DNA of 64,000 bases from Saccharothrix sp. S26 (GTDB lineage Bacteria > Actinomycetota > Actinomycetes > Mycobacteriales > Pseudonocardiaceae): positions 1 through 64,000 of the forward strand of contig NZ_JAJUWT010000014.1 of the NCBI RefSeq assembly GCF_021390395.1, written 5' to 3'. A model generated the notes under the pieces. That model made no database searches and was not told the origin of the DNA. It saw nothing but the letters and a program-made list of their open reading frames with translations. Shown piece by piece: positions 18,091 through 25,909 of this stretch (the stretch's first letter is position 1; every line of letters starts with the position of its first letter). Position numbers and translations under genes: made by a program.

Positions 18091-18297
18091 TCAGCCGCCG
18101 CTGGTGCGCCGGAACACGCGTCGTCCCACGAACGTGTTCTGGTGCGGCCGGCCCGGGATCTTGTTCACGCCGTCGTTCTTCTGCGCGTGACCGCGCCGGG
18201 CCGCGCGGTTGAGCGCGACGGCGGGCTGCTCGGACTCCACCTGTTCGGGCTGGTCCTGCTCGCCGCCGTCCGCCTGCGGAACGTCCTGATCGGTCAT
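18091..18297 (-). CDS. Small protein with acidic N-terminus and basic NRAARRG C-terminus
   Basis: This 68-residue protein is not a family I can name. Its first half is acidic and glutamine-rich (TDQDVPQADGGEQDQPEQ), the second half basic (ALNRAARRGHAQKND, ending VGRRVFRRTSGG). A strong ribosome site, CAGGAGGCAGAC, precedes the ATG. It follows another small gene by 31 bp in the same direction, and both share the word NRAARRG, so they are likely related and co-transcribed. Such composition suggests binding to nucleic acid or ribosome, which is inference only. Confidence 0.7.
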   Translation of the reverse strand: MTDQDVPQADGGEQDQPEQVESEQPAVALNRAARRGHAQKNDGVNKIPGRPHQNTFVGRRVFRRTSGG

Positions 18298-18328
18298 GTC
18301 TGCCTCCTGGGTGTGGCGATGTCGCTGG

Positions 18329-18481
18329 TCAGCGACGCCGCATGGCGTACTGGCGCGGGGTGACGGCAGCCCGACCGCCGCCGAAGCGCGGCTGCACCGC
18401 GCCGTTCGAGCGGGCGCCGCGGCGTGCGGCCCGGTTGGTCGGCTGACCGTCGTGTGGCGGTTCGTTGCGCATGGTGGGCAT
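18329..18481 (-). CDS. Very small basic protein (50 aa) with NRAARRG motif
   Basis: A 50-residue frame, beginning MPTMRNEPPHDGQPTNRAAR and ending TPRQYAMRRR, is preceded by GAGGAGGCGATCGC, a strong ribosome site. It is rich in arginine (11 of 50) and glycine, with no membrane segment. It shares NRAARRG with the next gene 31 bp downstream. The 182-bp gap upstream, to the end of the MFS gene, should contain the promoter; I see no other gene in it. Function unknown. Confidence 0.6.
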   Translation of the reverse strand: MPTMRNEPPHDGQPTNRAARRGARSNGAVQPRFGGGRAAVTPRQYAMRRR

Positions 18482-18663
18482 GCGATCGCCTCCTCGGTGT
18501 TCGAGGCGTGCAAGGAGCTACGACCCGTGGTTCGACGGGGTCGTGGGAGAGCCGCTGAGGCCACCAGGAGAAGGGCGCGGCACGGCCCGAGGCCGCTGCG
18601 GCGCTGGAGGAAGAGATCCTCAGAGGTAGATCTGGAAGAACATGGTCGAGACCGTAGCGCGGT

Positions 18664-19851
18664 TCACGCCGCGACGCCAACTGTTTTCGGGCGCGCCCGC
18701 CGCGACCACGCCACGGCGGGCGTCATGGCCAGCGCCGCGGCGAGGAACAGCGCGCCGAGCACGAGCCAGCCCACCGCTCCCCCGCCCAGCACCAGGGTGG
18801 TGAGCAGCAGCGGCCCGACCGTGCGCGCGACTGCCGTGCCCGTGCCGTAGAACCCCTGGTACTGGCCCTGCTTGTCGGCCGGCGCGAGACCGAACCCGAT
18901 CTCCCACGAGCCCGCGCCGTGCAGCATCTCGCCGACGACCTGGACGCCCGCCGCACCCACGAGCACCACCACCGCCGCCCAATCGGGTACACCTGCCGAC
19001 AACGCGAACACCGCGCAGGACGCGAGCAACAACACCCCACCGCGCCGCACCGAGCGCGTCGCCGTGCGCAGGTCGGTGACGCCGCGGGCCAGCCGCACCT
19101 GCCCGACCACCACCGCGCCCGTGTTGAGCGCGAAGAGCAGGCCGACGACCCACTTGGGTGCGGCGGTGCGTTCGGCGACCCACAGCGGCACGACCAGGCT
19201 CAGCATCGGCATGTAGAGCAGCAGGACCGAGTTCAGCAACGCCACCAGCGCGTACGGCCGGTCCCGCAGCACGCCGAGCCGACCCGTCCGGGCGACGCCC
19301 GCCACCTCCGGCACCCGGCCCAGCACCACCGCCGCGACCGCGAACCCGAGCGCGTCCACCGCGAACACCACCAGGTACGCCGCCGCCGTGTCCACGTGCA
19401 GCGCGAGCCCGCCCACCCCCGCACCCACGGCCAACCCGGCGTTGACCACGGACTGCAACGCGGCCCGCACCCGCGTCCGCCGCCCGGGCTCGACCAGCCC
19501 CGACAGCAACGCCTGCCGCGCCGCGGCCAACCCGCACTGGCCGCACGCGTACGCGCACGCGGCCGCCAGGAAGGCCCAGAACGACCGGACCACCAGGAAC
19601 GACGCCAACGCGCCCGCCGTGACGACGGCCAACCCGACCGCCACGCGCCTCGGCCCGACCCGGTCGGCGAGGTGGCCCAACGCGACCCCGACCACCGCGC
19701 CGACCGCCCACGCCACCGTCAACGCCACCCCGACCCGCGTGGCCGACAGGCCCACGACCCGGGTGAAGTAGAGCGCCGAGCACACGTAGAACGCGCCGTC
19801 ACCCACCGAGTTGGCCGCCTGGGCGATCGCCAGCACCTTCGTCGTCCCCAT
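18664..19851 (-). CDS. MFS transporter
   Basis: The 395-residue membrane protein has about twelve hydrophobic helices and the loop 2-3 motif GHLADRVGPRRVAVG (near residue 57-71). It resembles actinomycete MFS exporters of the MFS_1 group; the substrate is unknown. The ATG at 19851 is chosen; a GTG nine bases upstream is an alternative. It is read alone, 180 bp ahead of the small basic protein genes, and behind an inverted repeat that separates it from the EcsC gene. Confidence 0.83.
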   Translation of the reverse strand: MGTTKVLAIAQAANSVGDGAFYVCSALYFTRVVGLSATRVGVALTVAWAVGAVVGVALGHLADRVGPRRVAVGLAVVTAGALASFLVVRSFWAFLAAACAYACGQCGLAAARQALLSGLVEPGRRTRVRAALQSVVNAGLAVGAGVGGLALHVDTAAAYLVVFAVDALGFAVAAVVLGRVPEVAGVARTGRLGVLRDRPYALVALLNSVLLLYMPMLSLVVPLWVAERTAAPKWVVGLLFALNTGAVVVGQVRLARGVTDLRTATRSVRRGGVLLLASCAVFALSAGVPDWAAVVVLVGAAGVQVVGEMLHGAGSWEIGFGLAPADKQGQYQGFYGTGTAVARTVGPLLLTTLVLGGGAVGWLVLGALFLAAALAMTPAVAWSRRARPKTVGVAA

Positions 19852-19871
19852 GGACGTCACGCTAGGTGGCC

Positions 19872-19920
19872 GATTGGCCCACGCTAAGGTCCAAGTTCAG
19901 GCCGATCCGTTGGGCCAATC
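19872..19920. promoter_or_regulatory. Inverted repeat GATTGGCCCA/TGGGCCAATC
   Basis: Perfect 10-base arms at 19872-19881 and 19911-19920, 29 bases apart, fill the short gap between the EcsC gene stop and the MFS gene start on the minus strand. The long spacer argues for an operator or a weak terminator/attenuator rather than a simple terminator. Confidence 0.45.
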
Positions 19921-20617
19921 AGTCGCTGACGTCGACGACCTCGCCCTCGATCACGGTGCCCTCCACGACCGCGGGCAGCTCTTCGCGCTCGGTGAAGAAG
20001 CGGGCGGCGAAAGCGCCCACCGCGCGGGTCGTGACGGCGTCGAACGTGCCGCCGATCACCCCGCCCACGATCGGTACGCCCTTGGCCAGCGTCACGGTCG
20101 CCTTGGTGGTGCCGTACTTGGCCAGCAGGGTGAAGCCGACGCGCTTGTTGATCTCGCGGATGAGCTGGGCGGGGATGCGCTCGATCAGGTTCATGGTGAG
20201 CTTGGCGCCCACCTTGATGCCCGCCTTCTTCAGCACCTCGGTCCCCGCGTTGCCCAGCAGGCACACCAGGATCGCCGTCTGCACCTCGTCGCTGTCGAGG
20301 TCGTGGCCGTGCACGGCGGCGATCGACGCGATCAGGTGGGTCTGCACGAGGTAGGAGGCGGTCAGGTTCGCCGGCAGCGTCACCGGCAACGTGATCAGGC
20401 CGCCGATGTTGGTGGCGAAACCCTGCACCCCGGCCGCCGCCACGTGCGTGCGGATCAGGTGCTTGATCGCCTCCTCCGGTGTCAGGCCCTTGTCCAGCGC
20501 CTCCGCGGCCATCTGCCGCGCGCCCTTGAACGGTCCGAACCCGTTGATCCCCACCTTGAGCAGGTGGTCAACGGCGTTCTGCTGCACCCTGGTGATCGCA
20601 CCCGGTTCGTCCACCAT
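19919..20617 (-). CDS. EcsC family protein
   Basis: The 232-residue protein matches the EcsC family: helices around KHLIRTHVAAAGVQGFATN, hydrophobic GGLITLPVTLPANLTASYLV near 80-100, and GVPIVGGVIGGTFDAVTTRA near 185-204. EcsC was first seen beside the Bacillus Ecs ABC transporter but its function is unclear; in actinobacteria it is usually free-standing. The hydrophobic stretches suggest membrane association. The ATG at 20617 follows a GGGGG site. The head-to-head neighbour is the Balon-like gene 42 bp away. Confidence 0.82.
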   Translation of the reverse strand: MVDEPGAITRVQQNAVDHLLKVGINGFGPFKGARQMAAEALDKGLTPEEAIKHLIRTHVAAAGVQGFATNIGGLITLPVTLPANLTASYLVQTHLIASIAAVHGHDLDSDEVQTAILVCLLGNAGTEVLKKAGIKVGAKLTMNLIERIPAQLIREINKRVGFTLLAKYGTTKATVTLAKGVPIVGGVIGGTFDAVTTRAVGAFAARFFTEREELPAVVEGTVIEGEVVDVSD

Positions 20618-20659
20618 GCCCCCGAGGTTACGCGGCGCGCGAGCGGGTAGCCGAGGCCA

Positions 20660-21745
20660 ATGGACATGTCTTCGTTGGGAGAGCTGGTCAGGCAACGCGG
20701 CCCGTTCGCGTCGGTCTACCTGGACGCCTCGCACGACACCGAGGACGCGGCCAAGGCCATGGAGCTGCGCTGGCGCGGTGCGCGCGAGGAGCTGGCCCGG
20801 CAGGGCGCGGACGACGCGACGCTGGACGCGGTGCAGGAAGCGGTGTTGACGCCCGTGCCGGGCAAGTCCGGCCGGGCCTTGATCGCGGCGCACGGCAGGC
20901 TGCTGCTGGACCGGGTGCTGCCGCGCCCGCCCGCGGTGGAGGCGGTGCGCTGGTCGGACCTGCCGCTGCTGCTGCCGCTGGCCTCGTCATTGCAGGCGGA
21001 CGTGCCCCACGTGGTCGTCCTGGCGGACAAGGTCGGCGCGGACCTGCACGGCTACGACGGCCAGGGCGAGGTCTCCGCAGAGGTGCGCGGCGAGGACCAC
21101 CCGGTGCACAAGGTCCGCGGCGGCGGGTGGTCGCACCTGCGGATGCAGCACTCGGTCGAGGAGAACACCAAGCGCAACGCCGCCCTCGTCGCCGAGGAGG
21201 TCGACAAGCTGGTGACCCGCCTCAACGCCCGGCTGCTGATCCTGGGCGGCGAGGTGCAGGCGCGCAAGGGCGTGAAGGAGGAGCTGAGCACGCGGTGCCG
21301 TGACGTGCTGATCGAGGTCGAGGGCGCGAGCCTGGGCGGCGGCGCGGACGACGAGGCGTTCGACAACGCCGTGCAGGCGCTGGTCGCCCAGTACCAGGCC
21401 GACCTCGACAACGACGTGCTGGAGGAGTTCACCGCCGAGGCCAACCGCTCGGGCGGCCGGGCGGTGCAGGGCCTGCAGCCGGTGGTGGAGGCGCTGCGCG
21501 AGGCCAACGTGGCCGCGCTGCTGGTGGCCGACCCGGCGTTGGGCGACCGCACGGTGTGGTCCGGCGAGGACCCGGCCCAGGTGGCGCTGCGCGAGTCGGA
21601 GCTGCGCGGGCTGGGCATCGAACGGCCCGAGCGGCACCGGGCGGACGAGGCGCTGGCCATCGCCGCCGCCGCGACCGGCGCACAACTGCTGGTCACCGAC
21701 AACGCCTCGCTGTTCGAGGGCGTCGGCGCGCTGCTGCGCCACTAG
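20660..21745 (+). CDS. Bacterial aeRF1-like protein (baeRF family 2; Rv2629/Balon relative)
   Basis: The 361-residue cytoplasmic protein looks like Rv2629-type homologues of archaeo-eukaryotic release factor 1: an N-terminal domain opening with GPFASVYLDASHDTEDAAKA, a central domain with HPVHKVRGGGWSHLRMQHSV, and a C-terminal domain ending in TGAQLLVTDNASLFEGVGAL. The central loop has GGGW instead of the GGQ that release factors use for peptide release, as expected for family members that bind ribosomes without hydrolysis. The mycobacterial homologue and Balon are ribosome hibernation factors; that role here is inferred from family. Two ATG codons (20660, 20666) can start it. Confidence 0.78.
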   Translation: MDMSSLGELVRQRGPFASVYLDASHDTEDAAKAMELRWRGAREELARQGADDATLDAVQEAVLTPVPGKSGRALIAAHGRLLLDRVLPRPPAVEAVRWSDLPLLLPLASSLQADVPHVVVLADKVGADLHGYDGQGEVSAEVRGEDHPVHKVRGGGWSHLRMQHSVEENTKRNAALVAEEVDKLVTRLNARLLILGGEVQARKGVKEELSTRCRDVLIEVEGASLGGGADDEAFDNAVQALVAQYQADLDNDVLEEFTAEANRSGGRAVQGLQPVVEALREANVAALLVADPALGDRTVWSGEDPAQVALRESELRGLGIERPERHRADEALAIAAAATGAQLLVTDNASLFEGVGALLRH

Positions 21746-21800
21746 CCCGTGCCCACCGGTTCGCGCCGCGCTCGACGCAGGCGAGCGCGGCGCGAACCCG

Positions 21801-22649
21801 TCAGACGGCGGCGGCGACGACGTCCTCGGCCGGCTTCTGGGCCAGCTCGATGACCTTCTTGTCGCGCCGGTTGCGCTTCTCCAAGTAGGTAGCCAGCCAC
21901 GTGAGCAGCAGGCACATCGCGATGTACATCGCGGCCACCACGATCGTGACGGGGACCAGCGGGCGGCCGAACTCGAAGATGCTGCCCACGTACCGGGCGT
22001 AGCGCAGCAGCTCCTCGTAGGTGATGAGGAAGCCGAGCGCGGTGTCCTTGAGCAGCACGACGAGCTGGCTGATGATCGCCGGCAGCATCGCCCGCACCGC
22101 CTGCGGCAGCAGCACGTAGTTCATGACCTGCGTCTTGCGCATCCCCACCGCGTAGGCGGCCTCGCTCTGCCCGCGGGGCAGCGACAGCACGCCGGCGCGG
22201 AACACCTCGGCCAGCACCGAGCCGTTGTAGAGGGTCAGGCCGAGCACCACCGAGTAGAACGGCGCGCCCAGGGACACGCCGTAGTGGAACACGAAGATCA
22301 GCACGACCAGCGGCACGGCCCGGAACAGCTCGACGACCACCATCGACGGCACGCGGATGACCTTGTGGTCCGACAACTGGCCCGCGGCGAAGATCGCGCC
22401 GAACAGCAGGGCCAGCACCGCGCCCGCGGCGAACGCCTTGATCGTGTTCAGCAACGCGTCGAGCAGGTCGATCTGGACCTTCTCGTACTGGATCCAGGTC
22501 CACTTCTGGCTGTCGAACTGACCGCTCTCGGCGAAGCGGTAGACCACGAAGGCGATCAGGGCGACGAGCACGGCGACGCCGAGGACGGCGTACAGGCGGT
22601 GGCGCAGCCGGGCCCGCGGCCCGGGGACGTCGAACAGGACCGAGCTCAT
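21801..22649 (-). CDS. gluD: Glutamate-type ABC transporter permease GluD
   Basis: The 282-residue inner-membrane protein is the second permease of a polar amino acid importer. It has an amphipathic N-terminus, about five transmembrane helices and the His/Glu/Gln permease motif QSEAAYAVGMRKTQVMNYVL followed by LPQAVRAMLPA, which contacts the ATPase. The start overlaps the gluC stop by four bases (ATGA), giving coupled translation. It is last in the gluABCD operon; the order and sequence style match the Corynebacterium/Streptomyces glutamate importer. Exact substrate (glutamate, glutamine or aspartate) is not proven. Confidence 0.88.
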   Translation of the reverse strand: MSSVLFDVPGPRARLRHRLYAVLGVAVLVALIAFVVYRFAESGQFDSQKWTWIQYEKVQIDLLDALLNTIKAFAAGAVLALLFGAIFAAGQLSDHKVIRVPSMVVVELFRAVPLVVLIFVFHYGVSLGAPFYSVVLGLTLYNGSVLAEVFRAGVLSLPRGQSEAAYAVGMRKTQVMNYVLLPQAVRAMLPAIISQLVVLLKDTALGFLITYEELLRYARYVGSIFEFGRPLVPVTIVVAAMYIAMCLLLTWLATYLEKRNRRDKKVIELAQKPAEDVVAAAV

Positions 22650-23320
22650 CGGGCGATGCTCCACCGCTTCTCGAGGCTGCGTTGCAGCAGGGTCATGGGG
22701 ATCACGAGCACCACGAAGAACGCCGCGACCCACAGCAGGCCGATCAGCTGGTTCTCGCCGCGCTCGGCCAGGTTGGCGCTGATGGAGCCCGCCTGGAACA
22801 CCGAGAAGCCCGCCGCGATGGTGGTGTTCTTCAGCAGGGCGATCATCGTGCTCATCATCGGCGGGACGACCGCGCGGGTGGCCTGCGGCAGCACCACGGA
22901 CGCGAGCATCTGGCCGAACGTCAGCCCCAGCGCGCGGGACGCCTCGGCCTGGCCCACCGGCACGGTGTTGATGCCCGACCGCACGACCTCGCAGACGAAC
23001 GCCGCCGTGTAGAGGATCAGCGCGGCGAGCGCGGCGGTGAAGTAGTAGCCGGACGCGGAACCGCCGAACGTCTCCGCGTCCACGATCTTGAGCAGCGGGA
23101 ACGCGAAGGCGAAGAAGAAGAACACCAGGGTCAGCGGGGTGTTGCGGACGATCGTCACGTACGCGGCGCCCATGGCCCGCATCACGGGGACCGGCGCGAC
23201 CCGCAGCATCGCCAGGATCGTCCCCAACACCAGCGACCCGACCGCGGAGATCAGGAACAGCTCGACGGTGTTGAGGAACCCGGGCCCGTACAGGTCGAGG
23301 TTGTCGAGCAGGACGTCCAT
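22646..23320 (-). CDS. gluC: Glutamate-type ABC transporter permease GluC
   Basis: The 224-residue membrane protein is the first permease of the importer, with about five helices and the motif GQAEASRALGLTFGQMLASV followed by VLPQATRAVVPP for ATPase contact. The TPLTLVFFFFAFAFP segment is typical of polar amino acid permeases. It forms a heterodimer with GluD. A strong hairpin separates it from the upstream binding-protein gene, so its expression is probably lower than that of gluB. Confidence 0.9.
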   Translation of the reverse strand: MDVLLDNLDLYGPGFLNTVELFLISAVGSLVLGTILAMLRVAPVPVMRAMGAAYVTIVRNTPLTLVFFFFAFAFPLLKIVDAETFGGSASGYYFTAALAALILYTAAFVCEVVRSGINTVPVGQAEASRALGLTFGQMLASVVLPQATRAVVPPMMSTMIALLKNTTIAAGFSVFQAGSISANLAERGENQLIGLLWVAAFFVVLVIPMTLLQRSLEKRWSIAR

Positions 23321-23356
23321 CGGCTTCCTCGGCTAGGTGGGGTGGTGCGGTGTGGT

Positions 23357-23390
23357 GCGGCCGGCCGCCGGAGCACCGACGGCCGGCCGC
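23357..23390 (-). terminator. Intercistronic hairpin between gluB and gluC
   Basis: A perfect 11-bp stem, GCGGCCGGCCG/CGGCCGGCCGC, with a 12-base loop fills the gap after the gluB stop. Without a T-tract it probably acts as a partial terminator or as a 3' stabiliser that raises gluAB message over gluCD. Confidence 0.6.
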
Positions 23391-23399
23391 GACGCGCGA

Positions 23400-24284
23400 T
23401 CAGTAGCGGTCGAGCACGGGCTTCTCGGCCGTGGAGCCCGACTTGCCCAGGGTGGCTTCGTAGGCCTTCTGCCAGTCACCGCCGTCGAGGGCGGCCTGCA
23501 GGATGTCGTTGACCTTGTCGCGCAGCGCCTTGTCGTCCTTCGGCAGGCCGATGCCGTACGGCTCGTTCGAGAACGGCTTGCCGACGACCTTCAGCGTGGT
23601 CGGCGACTGCGAGGCGTAGCCCTTCAGGATCGCGTCGTCGGTGGTGACGGCGTTGACGGCGCCCTGCTCCAGCTGCTCGACGCACTGCGAGTAGTTCTGC
23701 AGCTCGACGATGTTCTCCGGCTCGGTCAGGCCCTCCGACTTGACCTTCTGGATCGGCGTGGAGCCGGTCACCGAGCAGACCTTCTTGCCCTTGAGCGCGT
23801 CCTTGCCGGTGATCGAGTTGTCGTCCTTCTTCACCAGCAGGTCCTGGCCGGCGGTGAAGTACGGGCCGGCGAACGCGACCTGCTCCTTGCGCTTGGCGTT
23901 GATCGTGTAGGTGCCGACGTAGTAGTCCACGTCACCGTTGATCAGGGCCTGCTCGCGGCCGGCGGACGGGATCGCCTTGAAGTCGATCTTGTCGTCGCCG
24001 TAGCCGAGCTTGGCGGCGACCAGCTTCGCGATCTCGATGTCGAAGCCGGTGAACTTGCCGCTGGTCGGGTCCTTGTAGCCCAGGCCCGGCTGGTCCTCCT
24101 TGACGCCGATGACGACCCGACCGCGGGCCTTGATCTTGTCGAACGTCGGCGAACCGTCGACCTTCACGTCGGCGGCGACCTGCTGCGAGGGCGAACCGGT
24201 GTCGCCGGGGCCACCCTCCTTGCCGCATGCCGTCAGGGCGAGGCCGCCGGCCAGCAGCGCCACCGCAAGGGTGCGAACCCTCAT
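23400..24284 (-). CDS. gluB: Glutamate-type ABC transporter substrate-binding lipoprotein GluB
   Basis: The 294-residue lipoprotein has a signal peptide with lipobox LALTAC, so C20 is lipidated and anchors it outside the membrane. The mature part is a family 3 solute-binding protein: GRVVIGVKEDQPGLGYKD at about 55-72, GFDIEIAKLVAAKLGY, the NGDVDYYVGTYTIN segment, and FAGPYFTAGQDLLVKK. It delivers an acidic or polar amino acid to GluCD. It lies between gluA and gluC in the operon. Confidence 0.9.
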   Translation of the reverse strand: MRVRTLAVALLAGGLALTACGKEGGPGDTGSPSQQVAADVKVDGSPTFDKIKARGRVVIGVKEDQPGLGYKDPTSGKFTGFDIEIAKLVAAKLGYGDDKIDFKAIPSAGREQALINGDVDYYVGTYTINAKRKEQVAFAGPYFTAGQDLLVKKDDNSITGKDALKGKKVCSVTGSTPIQKVKSEGLTEPENIVELQNYSQCVEQLEQGAVNAVTTDDAILKGYASQSPTTLKVVGKPFSNEPYGIGLPKDDKALRDKVNDILQAALDGGDWQKAYEATLGKSGSTAEKPVLDRY

Positions 24285-24346
24285 CGTCCTTCTCCTGCTC
24301 TTGTTCGGTAGAGCGGCGCCAGGCTCAGCGCCGCGGTCGTGGGACT

Positions 24347-25102
24347 TCAGTGGGTCAGGATCTTGCCAAGGAAGTCCTTCGCGCGGTTGGACTTCGGCGC
24401 GGAGAAGAACGCCTCCGGCGTCGAGTCCTCGACGACCTCGCCGTCGGACATGAAGATGACCCGGTCCGCGGCCTTGCGGGCGAAGCCCATCTCGTGGGTC
24501 ACCACGAGCATGGTCATGCCCTCCTTGGCCAGCGTCGTCATCACGTCCAGCACCTCCTGGACCATCTCGGGGTCCAGCGCGGAGGTCGGCTCGTCGAACA
24601 GCATCACCTTGGGCCGCATCGCCAGGGCGCGGGCGATCGCCGCGCGCTGCTGCTGCCCGCCCGAGAGCTGGGCGGGGTACTTCTCCGCCTGGTTCGCGAT
24701 GCCGACCCGCTCCAGCAGCTCCATGGCCGTCTTGCGGGCCTGGGCCGCCGGGGTCTTGCGGACCTTCACCGGCGCCAGCATCACGTTGTCGACGATGCTC
24801 TTGTGGGCGAACAGGTTGAACGACTGGAACACCATGCCCACGTCGGCCCGCAGCCGGGCGAGCTCCTTGCCCTCGGCGGGCAGCGGCTGGCCGTCCACCT
24901 CGATGACACCGGACTCGATCGGCTCCAGGCGGTTGATCGTGCGGCACAGCGTGGACTTGCCCGAGCCCGACGGCCCGAGCACCACGACGACCTGCCCCTT
25001 CGGCACCTCCAGCGACACGTTCTTGAGCACGTGCAGGGGTCCGAAGAACTTGTCCACGCCCGCCATCCGGATCATCGGCGGAGCAGGAGTGGCGGCGGTC
25101 AT
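24347..25102 (-). CDS. gluA: Glutamate-type ABC transporter ATP-binding protein GluA
   Basis: The 251-residue ATPase carries Walker [10 protein letters not shown] (43-51), Q-loop [12 protein letters not shown] near 91-102, signature LSGGQQQR (146-153), and Walker [13 protein letters not shown] with E171 as catalytic glutamate. It is of the polar amino acid importer subfamily, as shown by the FNLFAH Q-loop. It is the first gene of gluABCD; the operon promoter must lie in the 135-bp region shared with the divergent two-component system. Confidence 0.93.
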   Translation of the reverse strand: MTAATPAPPMIRMAGVDKFFGPLHVLKNVSLEVPKGQVVVVLGPSGSGKSTLCRTINRLEPIESGVIEVDGQPLPAEGKELARLRADVGMVFQSFNLFAHKSIVDNVMLAPVKVRKTPAAQARKTAMELLERVGIANQAEKYPAQLSGGQQQRAAIARALAMRPKVMLFDEPTSALDPEMVQEVLDVMTTLAKEGMTMLVVTHEMGFARKAADRVIFMSDGEVVEDSTPEAFFSAPKSNRAKDFLGKILTH

Positions 25103-25144
25103 CAGTCCTCCAGTAGGGGTTCCTGAGCGATGGCGGGAAACCTA

Positions 25145-25162
25145 GGTGTGAATCACCACACC
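25145..25162. promoter_or_regulatory. Inverted repeat in gluA/response-regulator divergent promoter
   Basis: GGTGTG-AATCAC-CACACC has perfect 6-base arms and lies in the gap between gluA and the response regulator gene. It could be the response regulator's site or another operator of the importer. Confidence 0.35.
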
Positions 25163-25237
25163 AGTCCAGGCGGTTGAGCAAGACTTAGGGTCTCAACTCT
25201 GTCACAGGGTGGCGACACTTATCGGGGAGGCTCCACG

Positions 25238-25909
25238 GTGCGGGTGCTGTTGGTCGAGGACGACGACCGGGTGGCAGAAGCGCTGGTACCCGCGCTGACG
25301 CGGCGTGGATTCACGGTGGACCGGCAGGCGACCGGTCGGGGGACACTCGATCGGCTGACGGGGGTCGACGTCGTGTTGCTCGACCTGGGCCTGCCCGATG
25401 TGGACGGTGTCACGCTGTGCCGGCACATCCGCGCGGCCAGCGACGTGGCCATCATCGTCGTGTCGGCCCGCGGCGAGATCGACGACCGCATCCTCGGCCT
25501 GCACGCCGGGGCCGACGACTACCTGGTCAAGCCGTACGACGTGGGCGAGCTGGTGGCCCGCGTGCACGCGGTGCGGCGGCGGCGCGGCGACCCGGTCGGG
25601 GTCGGCGGCACGGGCACCGAGGTGTTCGAGGTCGCCGACGTGCGGGTCGACCTGGCCCGGCACGAGGTCACCGTGGCGGGTGAACCCGTGGCGCTCTCGC
25701 GCAAGGAGTTCCAGGTGCTGGCGCTGGTCGTGGCGGCGGGTGGCGCGGTGTGCACCCGGGAGCGCATCCTGGCCGAGGTGTGGGGGCGCACCTGGGCGGG
25801 GGCCAACCGGACCCTGGACGTGCACGTGGCCACGTTGCGGACCAAGCTCGGGCGCCCTTCGTTGTTGGAGACGGTGCGCGGTGTCGGGTACCGGTTGAGC
25901 GGGGGCTGA
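25238..25909 (+). CDS. Two-component response regulator, OmpR/PhoB family
   Basis: The 223-residue protein has a receiver domain with the acidic pair near residues 8-10 (VEDDDR), phosphoacceptor D49 (VLLDLGLP), the conserved threonine/serine position VSARG and lysine in YLVKPYDVGEL, followed by an OmpR-type winged helix (VALSRKEFQVLALVV to RGVGYRLSGG). It binds DNA when phosphorylated by the next gene's kinase. GTG start. The stop directly abuts the kinase start with no spacer. Divergent orientation suggests control of gluABCD or of the TAXI/YVTN genes; this is inference. Confidence 0.92.
   Translation: MRVLLVEDDDRVAEALVPALTRRGFTVDRQATGRGTLDRLTGVDVVLLDLGLPDVDGVTLCRHIRAASDVAIIVVSARGEIDDRILGLHAGADDYLVKPYDVGELVARVHAVRRRRGDPVGVGGTGTEVFEVADVRVDLARHEVTVAGEPVALSRKEFQVLALVVAAGGAVCTRERILAEVWGRTWAGANRTLDVHVATLRTKLGRPSLLETVRGVGYRLSGG

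Noticed and set aside
18620..18663. A seven-codon frame MFFQIYL with a stop, upstream of the small basic genes
   Set aside because: It is too short to assess, has no ribosome site and is followed by no coherent gene; I treat the 18482-18663 gap as promoter region.
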